A DNA stretch of 36,102 nucleotides from JAVBQG01 sp031549185 (GCA_031549185.1 JAVBQG010000023.1:1-36102), one strand, 5' to 3'; counted from the stretch's first letter, positions 14,976-23,296 are shown. The notes: a model not told the origin generated them from the letters alone. Translations and numbers: made by a program.

Positions 14976-15845
14976 ATGAACACGCAAAAATACGAGGCTT
15001 TCCTGAAGACGGTGGAGTGTGGAAGCCTGACAAAGGCAGCGGAGGCACTCGGTTATACGCAGTCGGGGATCAGCCATATCCTGAACTCGCTCGAGCGCGA
15101 GTGGAAGGTCAGTCTGTTGGTGCGAGACCGCTCCGGCGTGCGGCTGACCTCTGACGGGCTGCGGCTGCTGCCGCTCGTCCGAAACATCTGCAACGCGGGC
15201 CGCGAGCTCGAGAGCGGGATCGACGAGCTGCACGGCCTGCAGACCGGCCTGATCCGGATCGGCACCTTCATGAGCGTCGCCACGCACTGGCTTCCCAACA
15301 TCATCAAGGCGTTCGGAAGCGACTACCCGAACATCGACTTCGAATTGACACACGGGGATTACCCGCAGATCGAGAGCTGGATTCTCGAAGGGCGTGTAGA
15401 TTTTGGGTTTCTGACGCTCCCGACGAAAGCGAAGCTGGAGAGCATCTTTCTGGAGGAGGACCGGATGATGGCGATTCTTCCCGAGAATCATCCACTGGCC
15501 GGGCTCGACCGCTTCCCCATCGAGAGGCTCTCCGAGGAGCGCTTCATTTTGATCGGCGAAGGATCCGATAAAGAAATTCTGGCCGTTTTCGAGGATAACA
15601 ACATCACACCCGACGTGCGCTTCACCGCGTGGGAGGACGCCACGATCATGGCGATGGTCGAGAGCGGGCTCGGCATCAGCATTCTGCCCAAGCTCGTGCT
15701 GCACCGCGCACCGTACAGGTTCGTCGCCAGGGAGCTGAGCAAACCCTACTACCGGAAACTCGGCATCGGACTCGCCGACATCTCCCGCGCCTCCAGGGCG
15801 ACGAGGCGTTTTCTGGAGTACCTCGACCACAGAAAAAAAGCGTAG
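14976..15845 (+). CDS. LysR-family transcriptional regulator
   Basis: This 289-residue regulator has an N-terminal helix-turn-helix at residues 2-60 (FLKTVECGSLTKAAEALGYTQSGISHILNSLE and LLVRDRSGVRLTSDG) and a periplasmic-binding-like effector domain at about 88-285 (LIRIGTFMSVATHWLPNIIKAF and VESGLGISILPKL). The start at 14976 (MNTQKYEAF) is preferred over 14961 because AAGGTG sits just upstream and because LysR proteins usually begin about two residues before this helix. The next gene is convergent, so its target is not obvious; the divergent small membrane protein is one candidate. The effector cannot be predicted. Confidence 0.9.
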   Translation: MNTQKYEAFLKTVECGSLTKAAEALGYTQSGISHILNSLEREWKVSLLVRDRSGVRLTSDGLRLLPLVRNICNAGRELESGIDELHGLQTGLIRIGTFMSVATHWLPNIIKAFGSDYPNIDFELTHGDYPQIESWILEGRVDFGFLTLPTKAKLESIFLEEDRMMAILPENHPLAGLDRFPIERLSEERFILIGEGSDKEILAVFEDNNITPDVRFTAWEDATIMAMVESGLGISILPKLVLHRAPYRFVARELSKPYYRKLGIGLADISRASRATRRFLEYLDHRKKA

Positions 15846-15877
15846 TCCTTCTTGATCCTCACCGCACGGGCATGCCG

Positions 15878-16618
15878 TTATTTTTCCGCGCACAACATGA
15901 AAAGAGGCGCGTCGTCCTTCTTCGGGATGCCGGCGTATACCTCCTCCCTCGTGCTGCCGGCACAGATACGCCGGTCGACCTCCAGGTCCAGTTCGAAGCG
16001 GCGAATGCCGAGGTCCGCCAATACCTCCATGTCCCAGAACGGGCGGTTCGCTTTGCAGACACCGAGCGATTTTGCGATTTCGTTCCGCTCCAGGAGCTGT
16101 TCGAGCGTCTGCGTCGGGTGTGTCGGCCTCTCCCCCCTGGCCTCCGCCTCACCAAACGCCCGCCCATAGTTCGCGTCGAAGTTGACGATCCGGCCCCCCG
16201 GTCTGAGCACGCGCACCATCTCGCCGTAGGCTTTCGCCGGGTTCGGCAGCGTCCACGTGACGTTGCGGCTGACGACGGCGTCGAAGGCTCCGTCCGGGAA
16301 CGAGAGGTTCTGCGCGTCCATCTGTCGATACTCGATATCGGAAAAACCAAGCGCCGATGCGTTTCCTCGCGCTTTTTCCAGCATCTCTTCGCTGTAGTCG
16401 ACCGCCGTCACGGACCAGCCCAGCTCCGAGAGGATAAACGAGAAAAAACCGGCCCCGGTCCCCAGATCCAGCGCCCGCCCGCTTTCCGGAACCGGCAGGT
16501 GCCCGGCGAGTATCTCCGCGTAATTCTTTCGCATGATGCCACCGTAATCCTTCATCCGCAGCCCGCTGAAGTCCTCCGCGCGCTGCGACCAGTAACGATT
16601 GATGCGCTCCTGATCCAC
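15878..16618 (-). CDS. Class I SAM-dependent methyltransferase
   Basis: This 246-residue protein starts at a GTG (16618) after GGGTGGTGAT. Motif I for SAM binding is ALDLGTGAGFFS (49-60); TAVDYSEEML (71-80) has the acidic residue that holds the ribose, and MDAQNLSFPDGAFDAVVSRNVTWTLPNP matches motifs II-III, followed by RVLRPGGRIVNFDANYG. This is the Methyltransf_11/UbiE-like type acting on a small molecule. It is divergent from the metal-chelate ABC importer with 136 bases between the starts, a pairing that suggests a link, for example methylation of an imported chelate or corrinoid-related compound. The substrate remains open. Confidence 0.85.
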   Translation of the reverse strand: MDQERINRYWSQRAEDFSGLRMKDYGGIMRKNYAEILAGHLPVPESGRALDLGTGAGFFSFILSELGWSVTAVDYSEEMLEKARGNASALGFSDIEYRQMDAQNLSFPDGAFDAVVSRNVTWTLPNPAKAYGEMVRVLRPGGRIVNFDANYGRAFGEAEARGERPTHPTQTLEQLLERNEIAKSLGVCKANRPFWDMEVLADLGIRRFELDLEVDRRICAGSTREEVYAGIPKKDDAPLFMLCAEK

Positions 16619-16683
16619 GTGAAATCACCACCCGTGAGGGAATCGCCGCGATCTTACCACACTCTTTTCGGAAGGAGAAGAAC

Positions 16684-16712
16684 TTGACACTGAGTTGCAC
16701 AAACAATACAAT
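16684..16712 (+). promoter_or_regulatory. Consensus sigma-70-type promoter of the metal-chelate ABC operon
   Basis: TTGACA (16684-16689) and TACAAT (16707-16712) are separated by exactly 17 bases, 42 bases before the ATG at 16755. Confidence 0.85.
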
Positions 16713-16754
16713 AGCCGGGTTTTCCAATGCGTCACACTCTGGGAGGAATGCGGT

Positions 16755-17837
16755 ATGTTGGGTACTTTGAGGAGATCCGCTTCGAATCTGATCATCGGAA
16801 TTGCGCTGTCGTTCTTGTTCTGTATGTTGTCCTCCGGTATGGCTCTGGCGGCGGACGGTCTCACCATCACCGATCAGCTGGGACGGACGGTGAAGATCCC
16901 GCCGAAGGTGGAGCGGGTCGTCTGCCTTCAACACCACACGCTCGACATCATTCTCGAGCTCGGACAGGGCGACAAGCTCGTCGGCGTGGTAAACAAGTGG
17001 CAGGGCCTGCTCGACAACTACATCGCGAAGGTCTATCCGCGCCTCAAGGAGCTCCCCACGCCCGGCGGCCTCGACGAGGTCAACGTCGAGGCGATCGCGG
17101 CGCTCAAGCCGGACGTCGTCTTCGTCGCGCACCAGCTGCCGAAACCGTTCATCGACAAGCTCGAGCAGCTCGGCATCTCGACCGTCGTCCTCTCCTTCTA
17201 CATCGCGGACCGCGAGCAGGCGTCCACGATCAGCCCCAACCTCGTCGACCCCGAGGCCGCGTACTCGCAGGGCCTTCCGCAGGCCATCCGCCTGATCGCG
17301 CAGGTCGTCGGCGGAGAGAAGAAAGCGGAAGAGCTGATCGCGTTCATGAACGAGAGCAGAACCCTGGTGGCGAAGACCCTCAAAAATGTCGCGCCGAAGG
17401 ACCGCATCAAGGTCTACATGGCGAACCCCGACATGTACACGTACGGAACCGGCAAGTACGTCGGCGTCGCCATGAACAGGGCGGGCGCGCACAACGTCGC
17501 GGAGGCGGTGAACGGCTACCGGCAGGTCAGCATCGAGCAGGTCACGAAGTGGAACCCCGACGTCATCTTCGTGCAGAGCCGCTACGCCCCCGTTCTGGAG
17601 CAGATCAAGAAGGATCCGGCCTGGAAGGGGATCAACGCGGTGAGGAACGGCAGGCTGCTGATCGCCCCCGAGTACACCAAACCGTGGGGACATCCCTGCC
17701 CGGAGTCGATTGCGCTGGGAGAGCTCTGGCTCGCGAAGCAGCTCTATCCCAAGCAGTTCGAGAAGATCGACCTCGACGCGATGGTCCAGAAATTCTACAA
17801 GACGTTCTACGGCGTGGATTACAAATCGACCTTGTAG
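16755..17837 (+). CDS. Periplasmic binding protein of a FecB/BtuF-type ABC importer
   Basis: This 360-residue protein starts at ATG 16755 after GGGAGG. Residues 1-32 are a signal peptide (NLIIGIALSFLFCMLSSGMALA). The mature protein follows the PF01497 pattern: ITDQLGRTVKIPPKVERVVCL at 38-58, then VNVEAIAALKPDVVFVA, an alpha-helical backbone and a second lobe with VSIEQVTKWNPDVIFVQ. It delivers iron-siderophore, heme, cobalamin or a similar chelate to the permease six bases downstream. No lipobox cysteine is present, so it is soluble in the periplasm, which fits a diderm. The chelate cannot be named from this sequence. Confidence 0.88.
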   Translation: MLGTLRRSASNLIIGIALSFLFCMLSSGMALAADGLTITDQLGRTVKIPPKVERVVCLQHHTLDIILELGQGDKLVGVVNKWQGLLDNYIAKVYPRLKELPTPGGLDEVNVEAIAALKPDVVFVAHQLPKPFIDKLEQLGISTVVLSFYIADREQASTISPNLVDPEAAYSQGLPQAIRLIAQVVGGEKKAEELIAFMNESRTLVAKTLKNVAPKDRIKVYMANPDMYTYGTGKYVGVAMNRAGAHNVAEAVNGYRQVSIEQVTKWNPDVIFVQSRYAPVLEQIKKDPAWKGINAVRNGRLLIAPEYTKPWGHPCPESIALGELWLAKQLYPKQFEKIDLDAMVQKFYKTFYGVDYKSTL

Positions 17838-17843
17838 TTTGAT

Positions 17844-18869
17844 ATGACCGGCATTCGGATGGGCGAGCGCGGCAGAGACCGGTCCTTGGCACTCTTTTTC
17901 GCCGTCTCGCCTTTTTTATGCATGCTCCTTTCGCTGGCCCTCGGGCAGTACGATATCTCCGTCAGGGAGGTCTGTCGCATACTGGTCGGGCAGTTTTTTC
18001 CGATCGAGCGGGACTGGTCGCCCATCGCCGAGGGTCTTCTGATACACGTGAGGATGCCGCGCATCCTCGGGGCGATGATAATCGGTGCCGGGCTCGCCTC
18101 GTCCGGCGCCGCCTTCCAGGGACTCTTCCGAAATCCGCTGGCCTCGCCCTACACGCTGGGGGTCTCCAACGGCGCGGGCTTCGGCGCTTCGCTCGCCATT
18201 CTCTTCGCCGCCGGCACCCACTTCGTATTTCTCACGGCCCTCCTCTTCGGCCTCGCCGCCGTCGCGCTGACCTTCGCACTCAGCGCGGGGGCGAAGAACT
18301 CCACCATCACGCTGGTGCTGGGCGGCGTCATCGTGGGCGCTTTTTTCGCGGCGCTCATCTCCCTTCTGAAATACGTCGCCGACCCGCTCGAAAAACTGCC
18401 CACCATCGTCTTCTGGCTCATGGGCAGCCTCGCCACCGTCAAGGGGACCCTGCTGCTCTTCGCACTGCCCCTCTATCTGTCCGGCATGGTCGTGCTTCTC
18501 CTCTATCGCTGGCGGCTCAATCTGCTCGCCATGGGCGACGAGGAGGCCGCCTCGTTCGGCGTGAACGTGAGAAGGGAGCGTTTCGTCGTCATACTCTGCT
18601 GCACGCTGATCACCGCGACGGCGGTCAGCGTCGCGGGCATCATCGGATGGGTGGGACTCGTCATCCCCCACCTGGGGCGCATCCTCGTGGGGCCGGACTT
18701 CCGAAAGCTGATGCCGGCCTGCGCCTCGCTGGGGGCCTCCTACCTGCTGATCATCGACGACATCTGCCGCACGATCATCACGGCGGAGATTCCGCTCGGC
18801 GTCGTCACGGCGCTGATCGGCACCCCCATCTTCGCCTACTTCATGCTCCGGCAGCGGGTGAACTGGTGA
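17844..18869 (+). CDS. FecCD-family permease of the metal-chelate importer
   Basis: This 341-residue inner-membrane protein has about ten helices and the family hallmarks LIHVRMPRILGAMIIGAGLASSGAAFQGLFRNPLASPYTLGVSNGAGFGA (residues 65-115) and GIIGWVGLVIPHLGRILVG (256-274). It forms the channel for iron, heme or cobalamin-type chelates. It begins 6 bases after the binding protein stop; ATG 17844 lacks a ribosome site, so it is probably translated by coupling, with ATG 17859 as an alternative. Its stop overlaps the ATPase start (TGATG). Confidence 0.92.
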   Translation: MTGIRMGERGRDRSLALFFAVSPFLCMLLSLALGQYDISVREVCRILVGQFFPIERDWSPIAEGLLIHVRMPRILGAMIIGAGLASSGAAFQGLFRNPLASPYTLGVSNGAGFGASLAILFAAGTHFVFLTALLFGLAAVALTFALSAGAKNSTITLVLGGVIVGAFFAALISLLKYVADPLEKLPTIVFWLMGSLATVKGTLLLFALPLYLSGMVVLLLYRWRLNLLAMGDEEAASFGVNVRRERFVVILCCTLITATAVSVAGIIGWVGLVIPHLGRILVGPDFRKLMPACASLGASYLLIIDDICRTIITAEIPLGVVTALIGTPIFAYFMLRQRVNW

Positions 18870-19648
18870 TGGAGCTCGCGGCGACGGGGATTTCATATCG
18901 CTATCAAAAGGCGCCGGCCGTCTTTCAAGGGATCGACATGACCGTCAGGAGCCCCGAGGTTTTCTGCATTCTGGGGCCGAACGGCACGGGCAAGAGCACG
19001 CTGCTCAAGTGCCTCGCCGGTTACTACGCCCCCTTGCAGGGGCAGATCGCGATCGACGGGAGATCGCCAGGCGACTGGGGGCGGAGGCAACTGGCGCGGA
19101 TGATCGCCTACATCCCGCAGATGCACGTTCCCACCTTTCCCTTTCCCGTGCTGGACGTGGTGCTGATGGGACGCACCGCCCACCTCTCCTACCTCGCCAC
19201 GCCCGGCCGGCGCGACATGGAGATCGCGATGGAGAACATGGCTTTTCTGGGCATCGTCCACCTGAAGGACAAGCCTTACACGCAGCTCTCCGGCGGAGAG
19301 CGTCAGCTCGTCATGCTGGCGGCGGCGCTGACGCAGACGCCGCAGATGATGCTGCTCGACGAGCCGACGGCGCACCTCGACTTCGGCAACCAGCACCTCT
19401 TCCTGGAGGTGATCAAAAAACTCTCGTCGCGTGGCGTGGGCGTCGTCATGACCTCGCATTTCCCCGACCACGCGTTCGCCGTCGCCGACAGGGTCGCCAT
19501 CATGCAGGACGGCACGTTCACCCACCAGGGAACTCCAGCCGAAGTGTTGACGCAGGAGAGCATGGAGCGCCTGTACGGCATCCCCGTACAGATCGTCGAG
19601 ACGCCCGAGGGCAGGCATTGCCTCGCGAACCGACGGGGCTGCGCATAA
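18869..19648 (+). CDS. ATP-binding protein of the metal-chelate importer
   Basis: This 259-residue ABC ATPase starts at ATG 18869, sharing one base with the permease stop. Walker A is GPNGTGKST (36-44), the signature is LSGGERQLVMLA (140-151), Walker B is MMLLDEP (160-166) and the H-loop is TSHFPDHA. The layout and length match FecE/BtuD-type subunits. Binding protein, permease and ATPase form one operon from the promoter at 16684-16712. Confidence 0.93.
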   Translation: MELAATGISYRYQKAPAVFQGIDMTVRSPEVFCILGPNGTGKSTLLKCLAGYYAPLQGQIAIDGRSPGDWGRRQLARMIAYIPQMHVPTFPFPVLDVVLMGRTAHLSYLATPGRRDMEIAMENMAFLGIVHLKDKPYTQLSGGERQLVMLAAALTQTPQMMLLDEPTAHLDFGNQHLFLEVIKKLSSRGVGVVMTSHFPDHAFAVADRVAIMQDGTFTHQGTPAEVLTQESMERLYGIPVQIVETPEGRHCLANRRGCA

Positions 19649-19756
19649 CCGCAATCTGGTGCATCGATGATGCCCCGATCGCACAAGGGATATTTTCAAA
19701 CGACACGAATGAGGGTAAGCTCTCTTGAGATCTTTCCGCTGGGAGCTGAAAAATAC

Positions 19757-20233
19757 ATGACGATAGAGATCAAACCAATCGAGCACGACAAAAAGCGGTT
19801 TCTCGACCTGTTGCTGCTGGCGGACGAACAGGAGGACATGATCGACAGGTATCTGGAGCGGGGCGAGATGTTCGCCCTGTACGACGGCGACCTGAAGAGC
19901 ATCTGCGTCGTGGCGCACGTGGAGGGTACAACCTGTGAGCTGAAAAACATCGCCACCTACCCGCAGCACCAGGGCAAGGGATACGGCAGGGCGCTCGTGA
20001 AATACGTCTTCGAGCGTTACAAGGGATGCTGTAAAACGATGCTGGTAGGCACCGGCGACTGCCCGGCCATCCTGTCTTTCTACGAACGTTGCGGCTTCGA
20101 GATATCGCACCGTCTAAAAAATTTTTTCGTCGACAACTACGACCACCCGATGTTCGAGGACGGGATACAGCTGGTCGACATGGTCTATCTGAAAAAAGAA
20201 CTCCGAGGACCTGAAAGCGAGGGAACGGAATGA
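19757..20233 (+). CDS. GNAT-family N-acetyltransferase
   Basis: This 158-residue protein starts at ATG 19757 with GGGAG about 12 bases upstream. The acetyl-CoA loop is visible as CELKNIATYPQHQGKGYGRAL (60-80; Q-x-x-G-x-G at QGKGYG), followed by a final fold FYERCGFEISHRLKNFF. It acetylates an amine on a small molecule or protein that cannot be named. The stop overlaps the ATG of a truncated PhzF gene, an ATGA junction showing that the two were once a coupled operon. Confidence 0.87.
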   Translation: MTIEIKPIEHDKKRFLDLLLLADEQEDMIDRYLERGEMFALYDGDLKSICVVAHVEGTTCELKNIATYPQHQGKGYGRALVKYVFERYKGCCKTMLVGTGDCPAILSFYERCGFEISHRLKNFFVDNYDHPMFEDGIQLVDMVYLKKELRGPESEGTE

Positions 20234-20313
20234 GAGAGCTGCAATACCGAAAGATCGACGCGTTGACCTCCGGCGACTCGCTGGGAAACCCGGCTGCCTG
20301 TATCTACTTCCTC
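20230..20313 (+). pseudogene. Truncated PhzF-family gene (first ~28 codons only)
   Basis: Directly overlapping the GNAT stop, an ATG opens RELQYRKIDALTSGDSLGNPAACIYF, which matches the N-terminus of PhzF/YddE-type isomerases (VDAFTS then GNPAA). Full proteins are about 260-300 residues. Here the family likeness stops after about 28 codons; the frame runs on as antisense of the neighbouring reductase gene. The gene has lost nearly all of its body, and the reductase terminator lies right behind the break. Confidence 0.65.
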
Positions 20314-20335
20314 CCTCTCGTTTGTTCCGCGCGAT

Positions 20336-20372
20336 TGAAAAACATGGGAGAGTGGAGCGATCCCACTCCCCC
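20336..20372 (-). terminator. Terminator of the flavodoxin-fold reductase gene
   Basis: A 10-base stem with one mismatch (20346-20355 and 20363-20372, 7-base loop) is followed on the minus strand by a five-T run at 20342-20338. It lies 21 bases beyond the reductase stop. Confidence 0.65.
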
Positions 20373-20393
20373 GCGGGCGATGCAAAACGTGCG

Positions 20394-20939
20394 TCAGATG
20401 CCCGCGCCGAGTTTCTCCGCCCGGGCGAGGGCGTCGGTCTTGTTGATGTCCCCCGCGGCGTTCACACTTGGGACGAGCAAGCGTCCCCGGTCCTTCCACT
20501 CCAAGAGGCCGGCGATCAGGTCGAACGATTTGACCATGCCCTCGAAGGCCACCGGGTCCTGCTCCTCCGCGCAGGCCATCAGCACGCACTCCTTGCCCTT
20601 GATCGGCTTCTTCCCCATGTAGAGCGCGAAGAACTTATCGATCACGGCCTTGATCTGCATGGGGAACGTATACCAGTACACCGGCGTCGCCATCACCACC
20701 ACGTCCGCCTTCTCCAGCTGCGGCGCGATCTCGTTGAAGTCGTCGGCGAACACGCAGGCGGCTCCCTTGCTGTAGCAGGCGAGGCACGCCTTGCAGCCCC
20801 TGACGTTCTTCTCATCCGTCTTGACCTTCACGACCTCGTGTCCCGCCTCGCGTGCCCCCTTGATGAACGCATCCGCCATCAGATCGCTGTTGCCGCCGTT
20901 GCGGGGGCTGCCCGTCAACACAAGAATCTTCTTTCCCAT
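20394..20939 (-). CDS. Flavodoxin-fold NAD(P)H-dependent oxidoreductase
   Basis: This 181-residue protein starts at ATG 20939 after a GGAGGT site. It has the FMN-phosphate loop LTGSPRNGGNSDLM (8-21), a CKACLACYSKGAACVFADD cysteine-rich stretch (49-67) typical of the iron-sulfur flavoprotein-like/FMN_red subgroup, and PVYWYTFPMQIKAVIDKFF (86-104). It should reduce quinones, nitro or azo compounds or metal ions with FMN. It is divergent from an HxlR-type regulator, a pairing seen for redox- or electrophile-responsive reductases; HxlR probably controls it. Confidence 0.87.
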   Translation of the reverse strand: MGKKILVLTGSPRNGGNSDLMADAFIKGAREAGHEVVKVKTDEKNVRGCKACLACYSKGAACVFADDFNEIAPQLEKADVVVMATPVYWYTFPMQIKAVIDKFFALYMGKKPIKGKECVLMACAEEQDPVAFEGMVKSFDLIAGLLEWKDRGRLLVPSVNAAGDINKTDALARAEKLGAGI

Positions 20940-20959
20940 CTCCGCACCTCCAAGTTTTT

Positions 20960-20989
20960 TTGAATCGAGCTTGACGGAAATGGTATAGT
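20960..20989 (+). promoter_or_regulatory. Candidate promoter of the HxlR regulator gene
   Basis: TTGAAT (20960-20965) and TATAGT (20984-20989) with an 18-base spacer lie in the 114-base gap between the divergent reductase and HxlR genes, 64 bases before ATG 21054. Confidence 0.4.
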
Positions 20990-21053
20990 AGAATTCGAGA
21001 AAAGGGAAGTACGCACATTTCAGTTCCATACTAACCCGAAGGAGAGTGTAAAG

Positions 21054-21398
21054 ATGGCCTTCAACCCCTGCACCCCGACCGGCGTGGATATCAAGGACAC
21101 GGGCTTCGGCTACACCCTTTCGATCATCGGCGGCAAGTACAAGATGATCATCCTCTACTGGCTGGCGGAGTACAAGGAGGTCATCCGCTACAACGAGCTG
21201 AAGCGCTGTATCGGAACGATCTCGTACAAGACGCTGAGCCAGACGTTGAAGGAGCTGGAGGCGGACGGGCTGGTGATCCGGACGGAGTACCCCCAGATAC
21301 CGCCCAAGGTGGAGTATCGGCTGTCGGCGAAAGGAAAATCCCTCATCCCGGTTCTCGACATGATGTGTACATGGGGGAGCAGAAACAGAGACTTTTAA
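21054..21398 (+). CDS. HxlR-family transcriptional regulator
   Basis: This 114-residue winged-helix protein has the HxlR pattern: TLSIIGGKYKMIILYWL (about 20-36), then RYNELKRCIGTISYKTLSQTLKELEADGLVIRTEYPQIPPKVEYRLSAKGKSL. The order of recognition helix and PPKVEYRLT/S wing is diagnostic. The start is backed by AAGGAG 10 bases upstream. It is divergent from the FMN reductase and probably regulates that gene in response to oxidants or electrophiles. One Cys (Cys6) near the N-terminus could act as a redox sensor, as in YodB-type members; this is inference. Confidence 0.9.
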   Translation: MAFNPCTPTGVDIKDTGFGYTLSIIGGKYKMIILYWLAEYKEVIRYNELKRCIGTISYKTLSQTLKELEADGLVIRTEYPQIPPKVEYRLSAKGKSLIPVLDMMCTWGSRNRDF

Positions 21399-21415
21399 AT
21401 GCTCACGATTTGGAA

Positions 21416-22474
21416 TCATTCCCTTAACAGCATGATGTCGGCCGGTTTTACGCGGACCCGCACGACGTCGCCGGCTCTCAGGCCCTCCGCCTCGCGCTTC
21501 GGCATCTCCATGCGAATGCGCGAGAAGTCGTGATTGGACTCGGCCCCCTTGGGGCGGAGGTTCACGATCGTTCCGAAGACGTCCTGCGTCACGCGCAGGA
21601 TGCGGCAGTCGAAGGCGTTCTCCCCCTCCCCCTCGCCGCACAACTCCACGTAGTGCGCGCGGATGCCGGCGTAGCGTACGTCGCTCAGTACCTCGGCCGT
21701 GCAGGTCAGGTCGACGTTCCAGTCGACGGCGTGGACAGAGTGATCGCCGCGCTTTTCGATCCGCGAATAGTTCTTGCAGCCGGACAACAGGGACGACGCC
21801 AGCGTGTCCGGCGACTCGAAGAGATCTTCGACCGTGCGGATCTTTTCGTTTCGCCCTTCCTTCATGACGCAGACTTTTTCGCAGAGGCGATAGACCTCGT
21901 CGCGGTTATGCGAGACGTAGAGCGCCGTGCCCGGGAACTCCTCCAGCGTGCGAGCGAGCTCGCCCTCCAGCTGCCAGCGCAGGTAACTGTCGAGCGCCGA
22001 AAGCGGCTCGTCGAGCATTACGATCCCCGGTTCGCTCGCCATGATGCGCGCGAGGGCGACGCGCTGCTGCTGCCCGCCGGAGAGCTGCGCCGGATAGTGG
22101 TTTTCGAGGCCGCCGATGTAGAATTTCTCGCAGAGCGAGCGGAAGCGCTCCTCCGCGTCGCCTCTTTTTTTAAGGACGGCACGGATGTTCTCCTCGACAG
22201 TCATGTTCGGGAAGAGCGCGTAGTTTTGGAAGAGCAGGCCGACGTGACGCTTCTGCGGCGGCAGGTCGATCCCCCGGGCCGAGTCGAAGAGCGTCTCGCC
22301 GTTCACGACGATCTCGCCCTCGTCCGGGTGCACGACGCCCGCGATGCATTTGAGCGTCATGCTCTTGCCGCAGCCGGAGGCGCCCAGGAGCGCGACGGTC
22401 TCGCCGCCCGCCTCGAAGGCCACGTCGAGCGCGAAACTGCCGAAATTTTTTTTGATCCTTACGCGGATCGACAC
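21416..22474 (-). CDS. modC: Molybdate ABC importer ATP-binding protein
   Basis: This 352-residue ATPase starts at GTG 22474, after AAGGGAAG, and overlaps the ModB end by 16 bases. Walker A is GASGCGKS (31-38), signature LSGGQQQRVALAR (131-143), Walker B IVMLDEP (151-157). The C-terminal part (about 225-352: RAHYVELCGEGEGENAFDCRILRVTQDVFGTIVNLR and VRVRVKPADIMLL) is the Mop/TOBE-like regulatory domain of ModC. A wider open frame upstream is only readthrough of the overlapping modB frame. Confidence 0.9.
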   Translation of the reverse strand: MSIRVRIKKNFGSFALDVAFEAGGETVALLGASGCGKSMTLKCIAGVVHPDEGEIVVNGETLFDSARGIDLPPQKRHVGLLFQNYALFPNMTVEENIRAVLKKRGDAEERFRSLCEKFYIGGLENHYPAQLSGGQQQRVALARIMASEPGIVMLDEPLSALDSYLRWQLEGELARTLEEFPGTALYVSHNRDEVYRLCEKVCVMKEGRNEKIRTVEDLFESPDTLASSLLSGCKNYSRIEKRGDHSVHAVDWNVDLTCTAEVLSDVRYAGIRAHYVELCGEGEGENAFDCRILRVTQDVFGTIVNLRPKGAESNHDFSRIRMEMPKREAEGLRAGDVVRVRVKPADIMLLRE

Positions 22475-23148
22475 GGCGAACTTCCCTTCGGTTTCGCATA
22501 GCGATTCTCGAGCATGTTGACGGATACGAGCACGATAAAGGAGATGAGAAGGTTGACGCCCACCCACCTGTACGCGAGCAGGTCGTTGCCCTCGCGCCAT
22601 AGCTGGTAGACGGTCGTGGAGATCGTCGCCGTGCGTCCGGGAATGTAGCCCGTGACCATGGTCGTCGCGCCGTATTCGCCCAGCGCCCGTGCGAAAGCGA
22701 GCACCGTCCCCGCCAGGATCCCCTGTTTGCAGTTCGGCATGATCACGCGCCAGAAGAGATAGGCGTTCGAGAGTCCCAGCGTCTGCCCCGAGTAGAGCAG
22801 CGTCTCGTCGAACGATTCGAAGGCGCCCCTGGCCGTGCGGTACATGAGCGGAAACGAGACGACGGTGGCGGCGAAGATCGCGGCGTACCACGTCATCGTC
22901 ATTTTGAAGCCGAAGATATCGAGCACGAAAGAGCCGACCGGCCCCAGCGGACCGATCGTCTTGAGCAGAAAAAAACCGACCACCGTGGGCGGCAGCACCA
23001 TCGGCAGGGTCAGAACGACGTCGAGCACGCCCTTCACGACCCTCGGCGTCTTCGCGATATAGTGCGCCGCGCAGATCCCGGCGAAGAAGGTGACGGCCGT
23101 CGAGATCGCGGCAACGCGAAGCGAGTTGTAGAGTGGGAACCAGTCCAT
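22459..23148 (-). CDS. modB: Molybdate ABC importer permease
   Basis: This 229-residue inner-membrane protein has five or six helices and the ModB patterns LDVVLTLPMVLPPTVVGFFLL (about 45-65) and the EAA loop AYLFWRVIMPNCKQGILAGTVLAFARALGEYGATTMVTG (about 125-165). The start at 23148 (MDWFPLYNS) is placed where the homologous proteins begin; no clear ribosome site is seen. It sits downstream of modA, from which it is split by a palindromic element (23176-23286). Confidence 0.9.
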   Translation of the reverse strand: MDWFPLYNSLRVAAISTAVTFFAGICAAHYIAKTPRVVKGVLDVVLTLPMVLPPTVVGFFLLKTIGPLGPVGSFVLDIFGFKMTMTWYAAIFAATVVSFPLMYRTARGAFESFDETLLYSGQTLGLSNAYLFWRVIMPNCKQGILAGTVLAFARALGEYGATTMVTGYIPGRTATISTTVYQLWREGNDLLAYRWVGVNLLISFIVLVSVNMLENRYAKPKGSSPCRSA

Positions 23149-23175
23149 AAGAAATTCTTTAGAAAAAGCTAAAAA

Positions 23176-23286
23176 GAACTCCCTCCGTCCGCCTTCGGCG
23201 GCCACCTCCCTCTGAGAGGGAGGCAAAACACCGTGGGCGTCGCCGGGTTTTCCGTGGCGGCGCGCAGCGCCGACGGAGGGAGGTTC
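23176..23286. repeat. Palindromic element between modA and modB
   Basis: An element of about 111 bases has complementary ends (GAACTCCCTCCGTC at 23176-23189 and GACGGAGGGAGGTTC at 23272-23286). Inside are small hairpins, CGCC-ttc-GGCG and CCTCCCTC-tga-GAGGGAGG. It differs from the 6876/11215 family. It resembles a palindromic intergenic repeat I have seen in many gut bacteria, from memory only. Inserted inside an operon, it may dampen modBC expression relative to modA. Confidence 0.7.
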
Positions 23287-23296
23287 CTTTCGACTT

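Noticed and set aside
17918..18868. Plus-strand frame upstream of the ATPase, suggesting a large fused protein
   Set aside because: The upstream part is the FecCD permease read in the wrong frame. The ATPase starts at ATG 18869, where the permease stop overlaps.
20940..21641. N-terminal extension of the flavodoxin-fold reductase
   Set aside because: The extension is antisense to the HxlR gene. A GGAGGT site and the family's usual start fix the ATG at 20939.
22475..22891. N-terminal extension of ModC
   Set aside because: It reads modB in another frame. GTG 22474 with its ribosome site and the normal ModC length decide the start.
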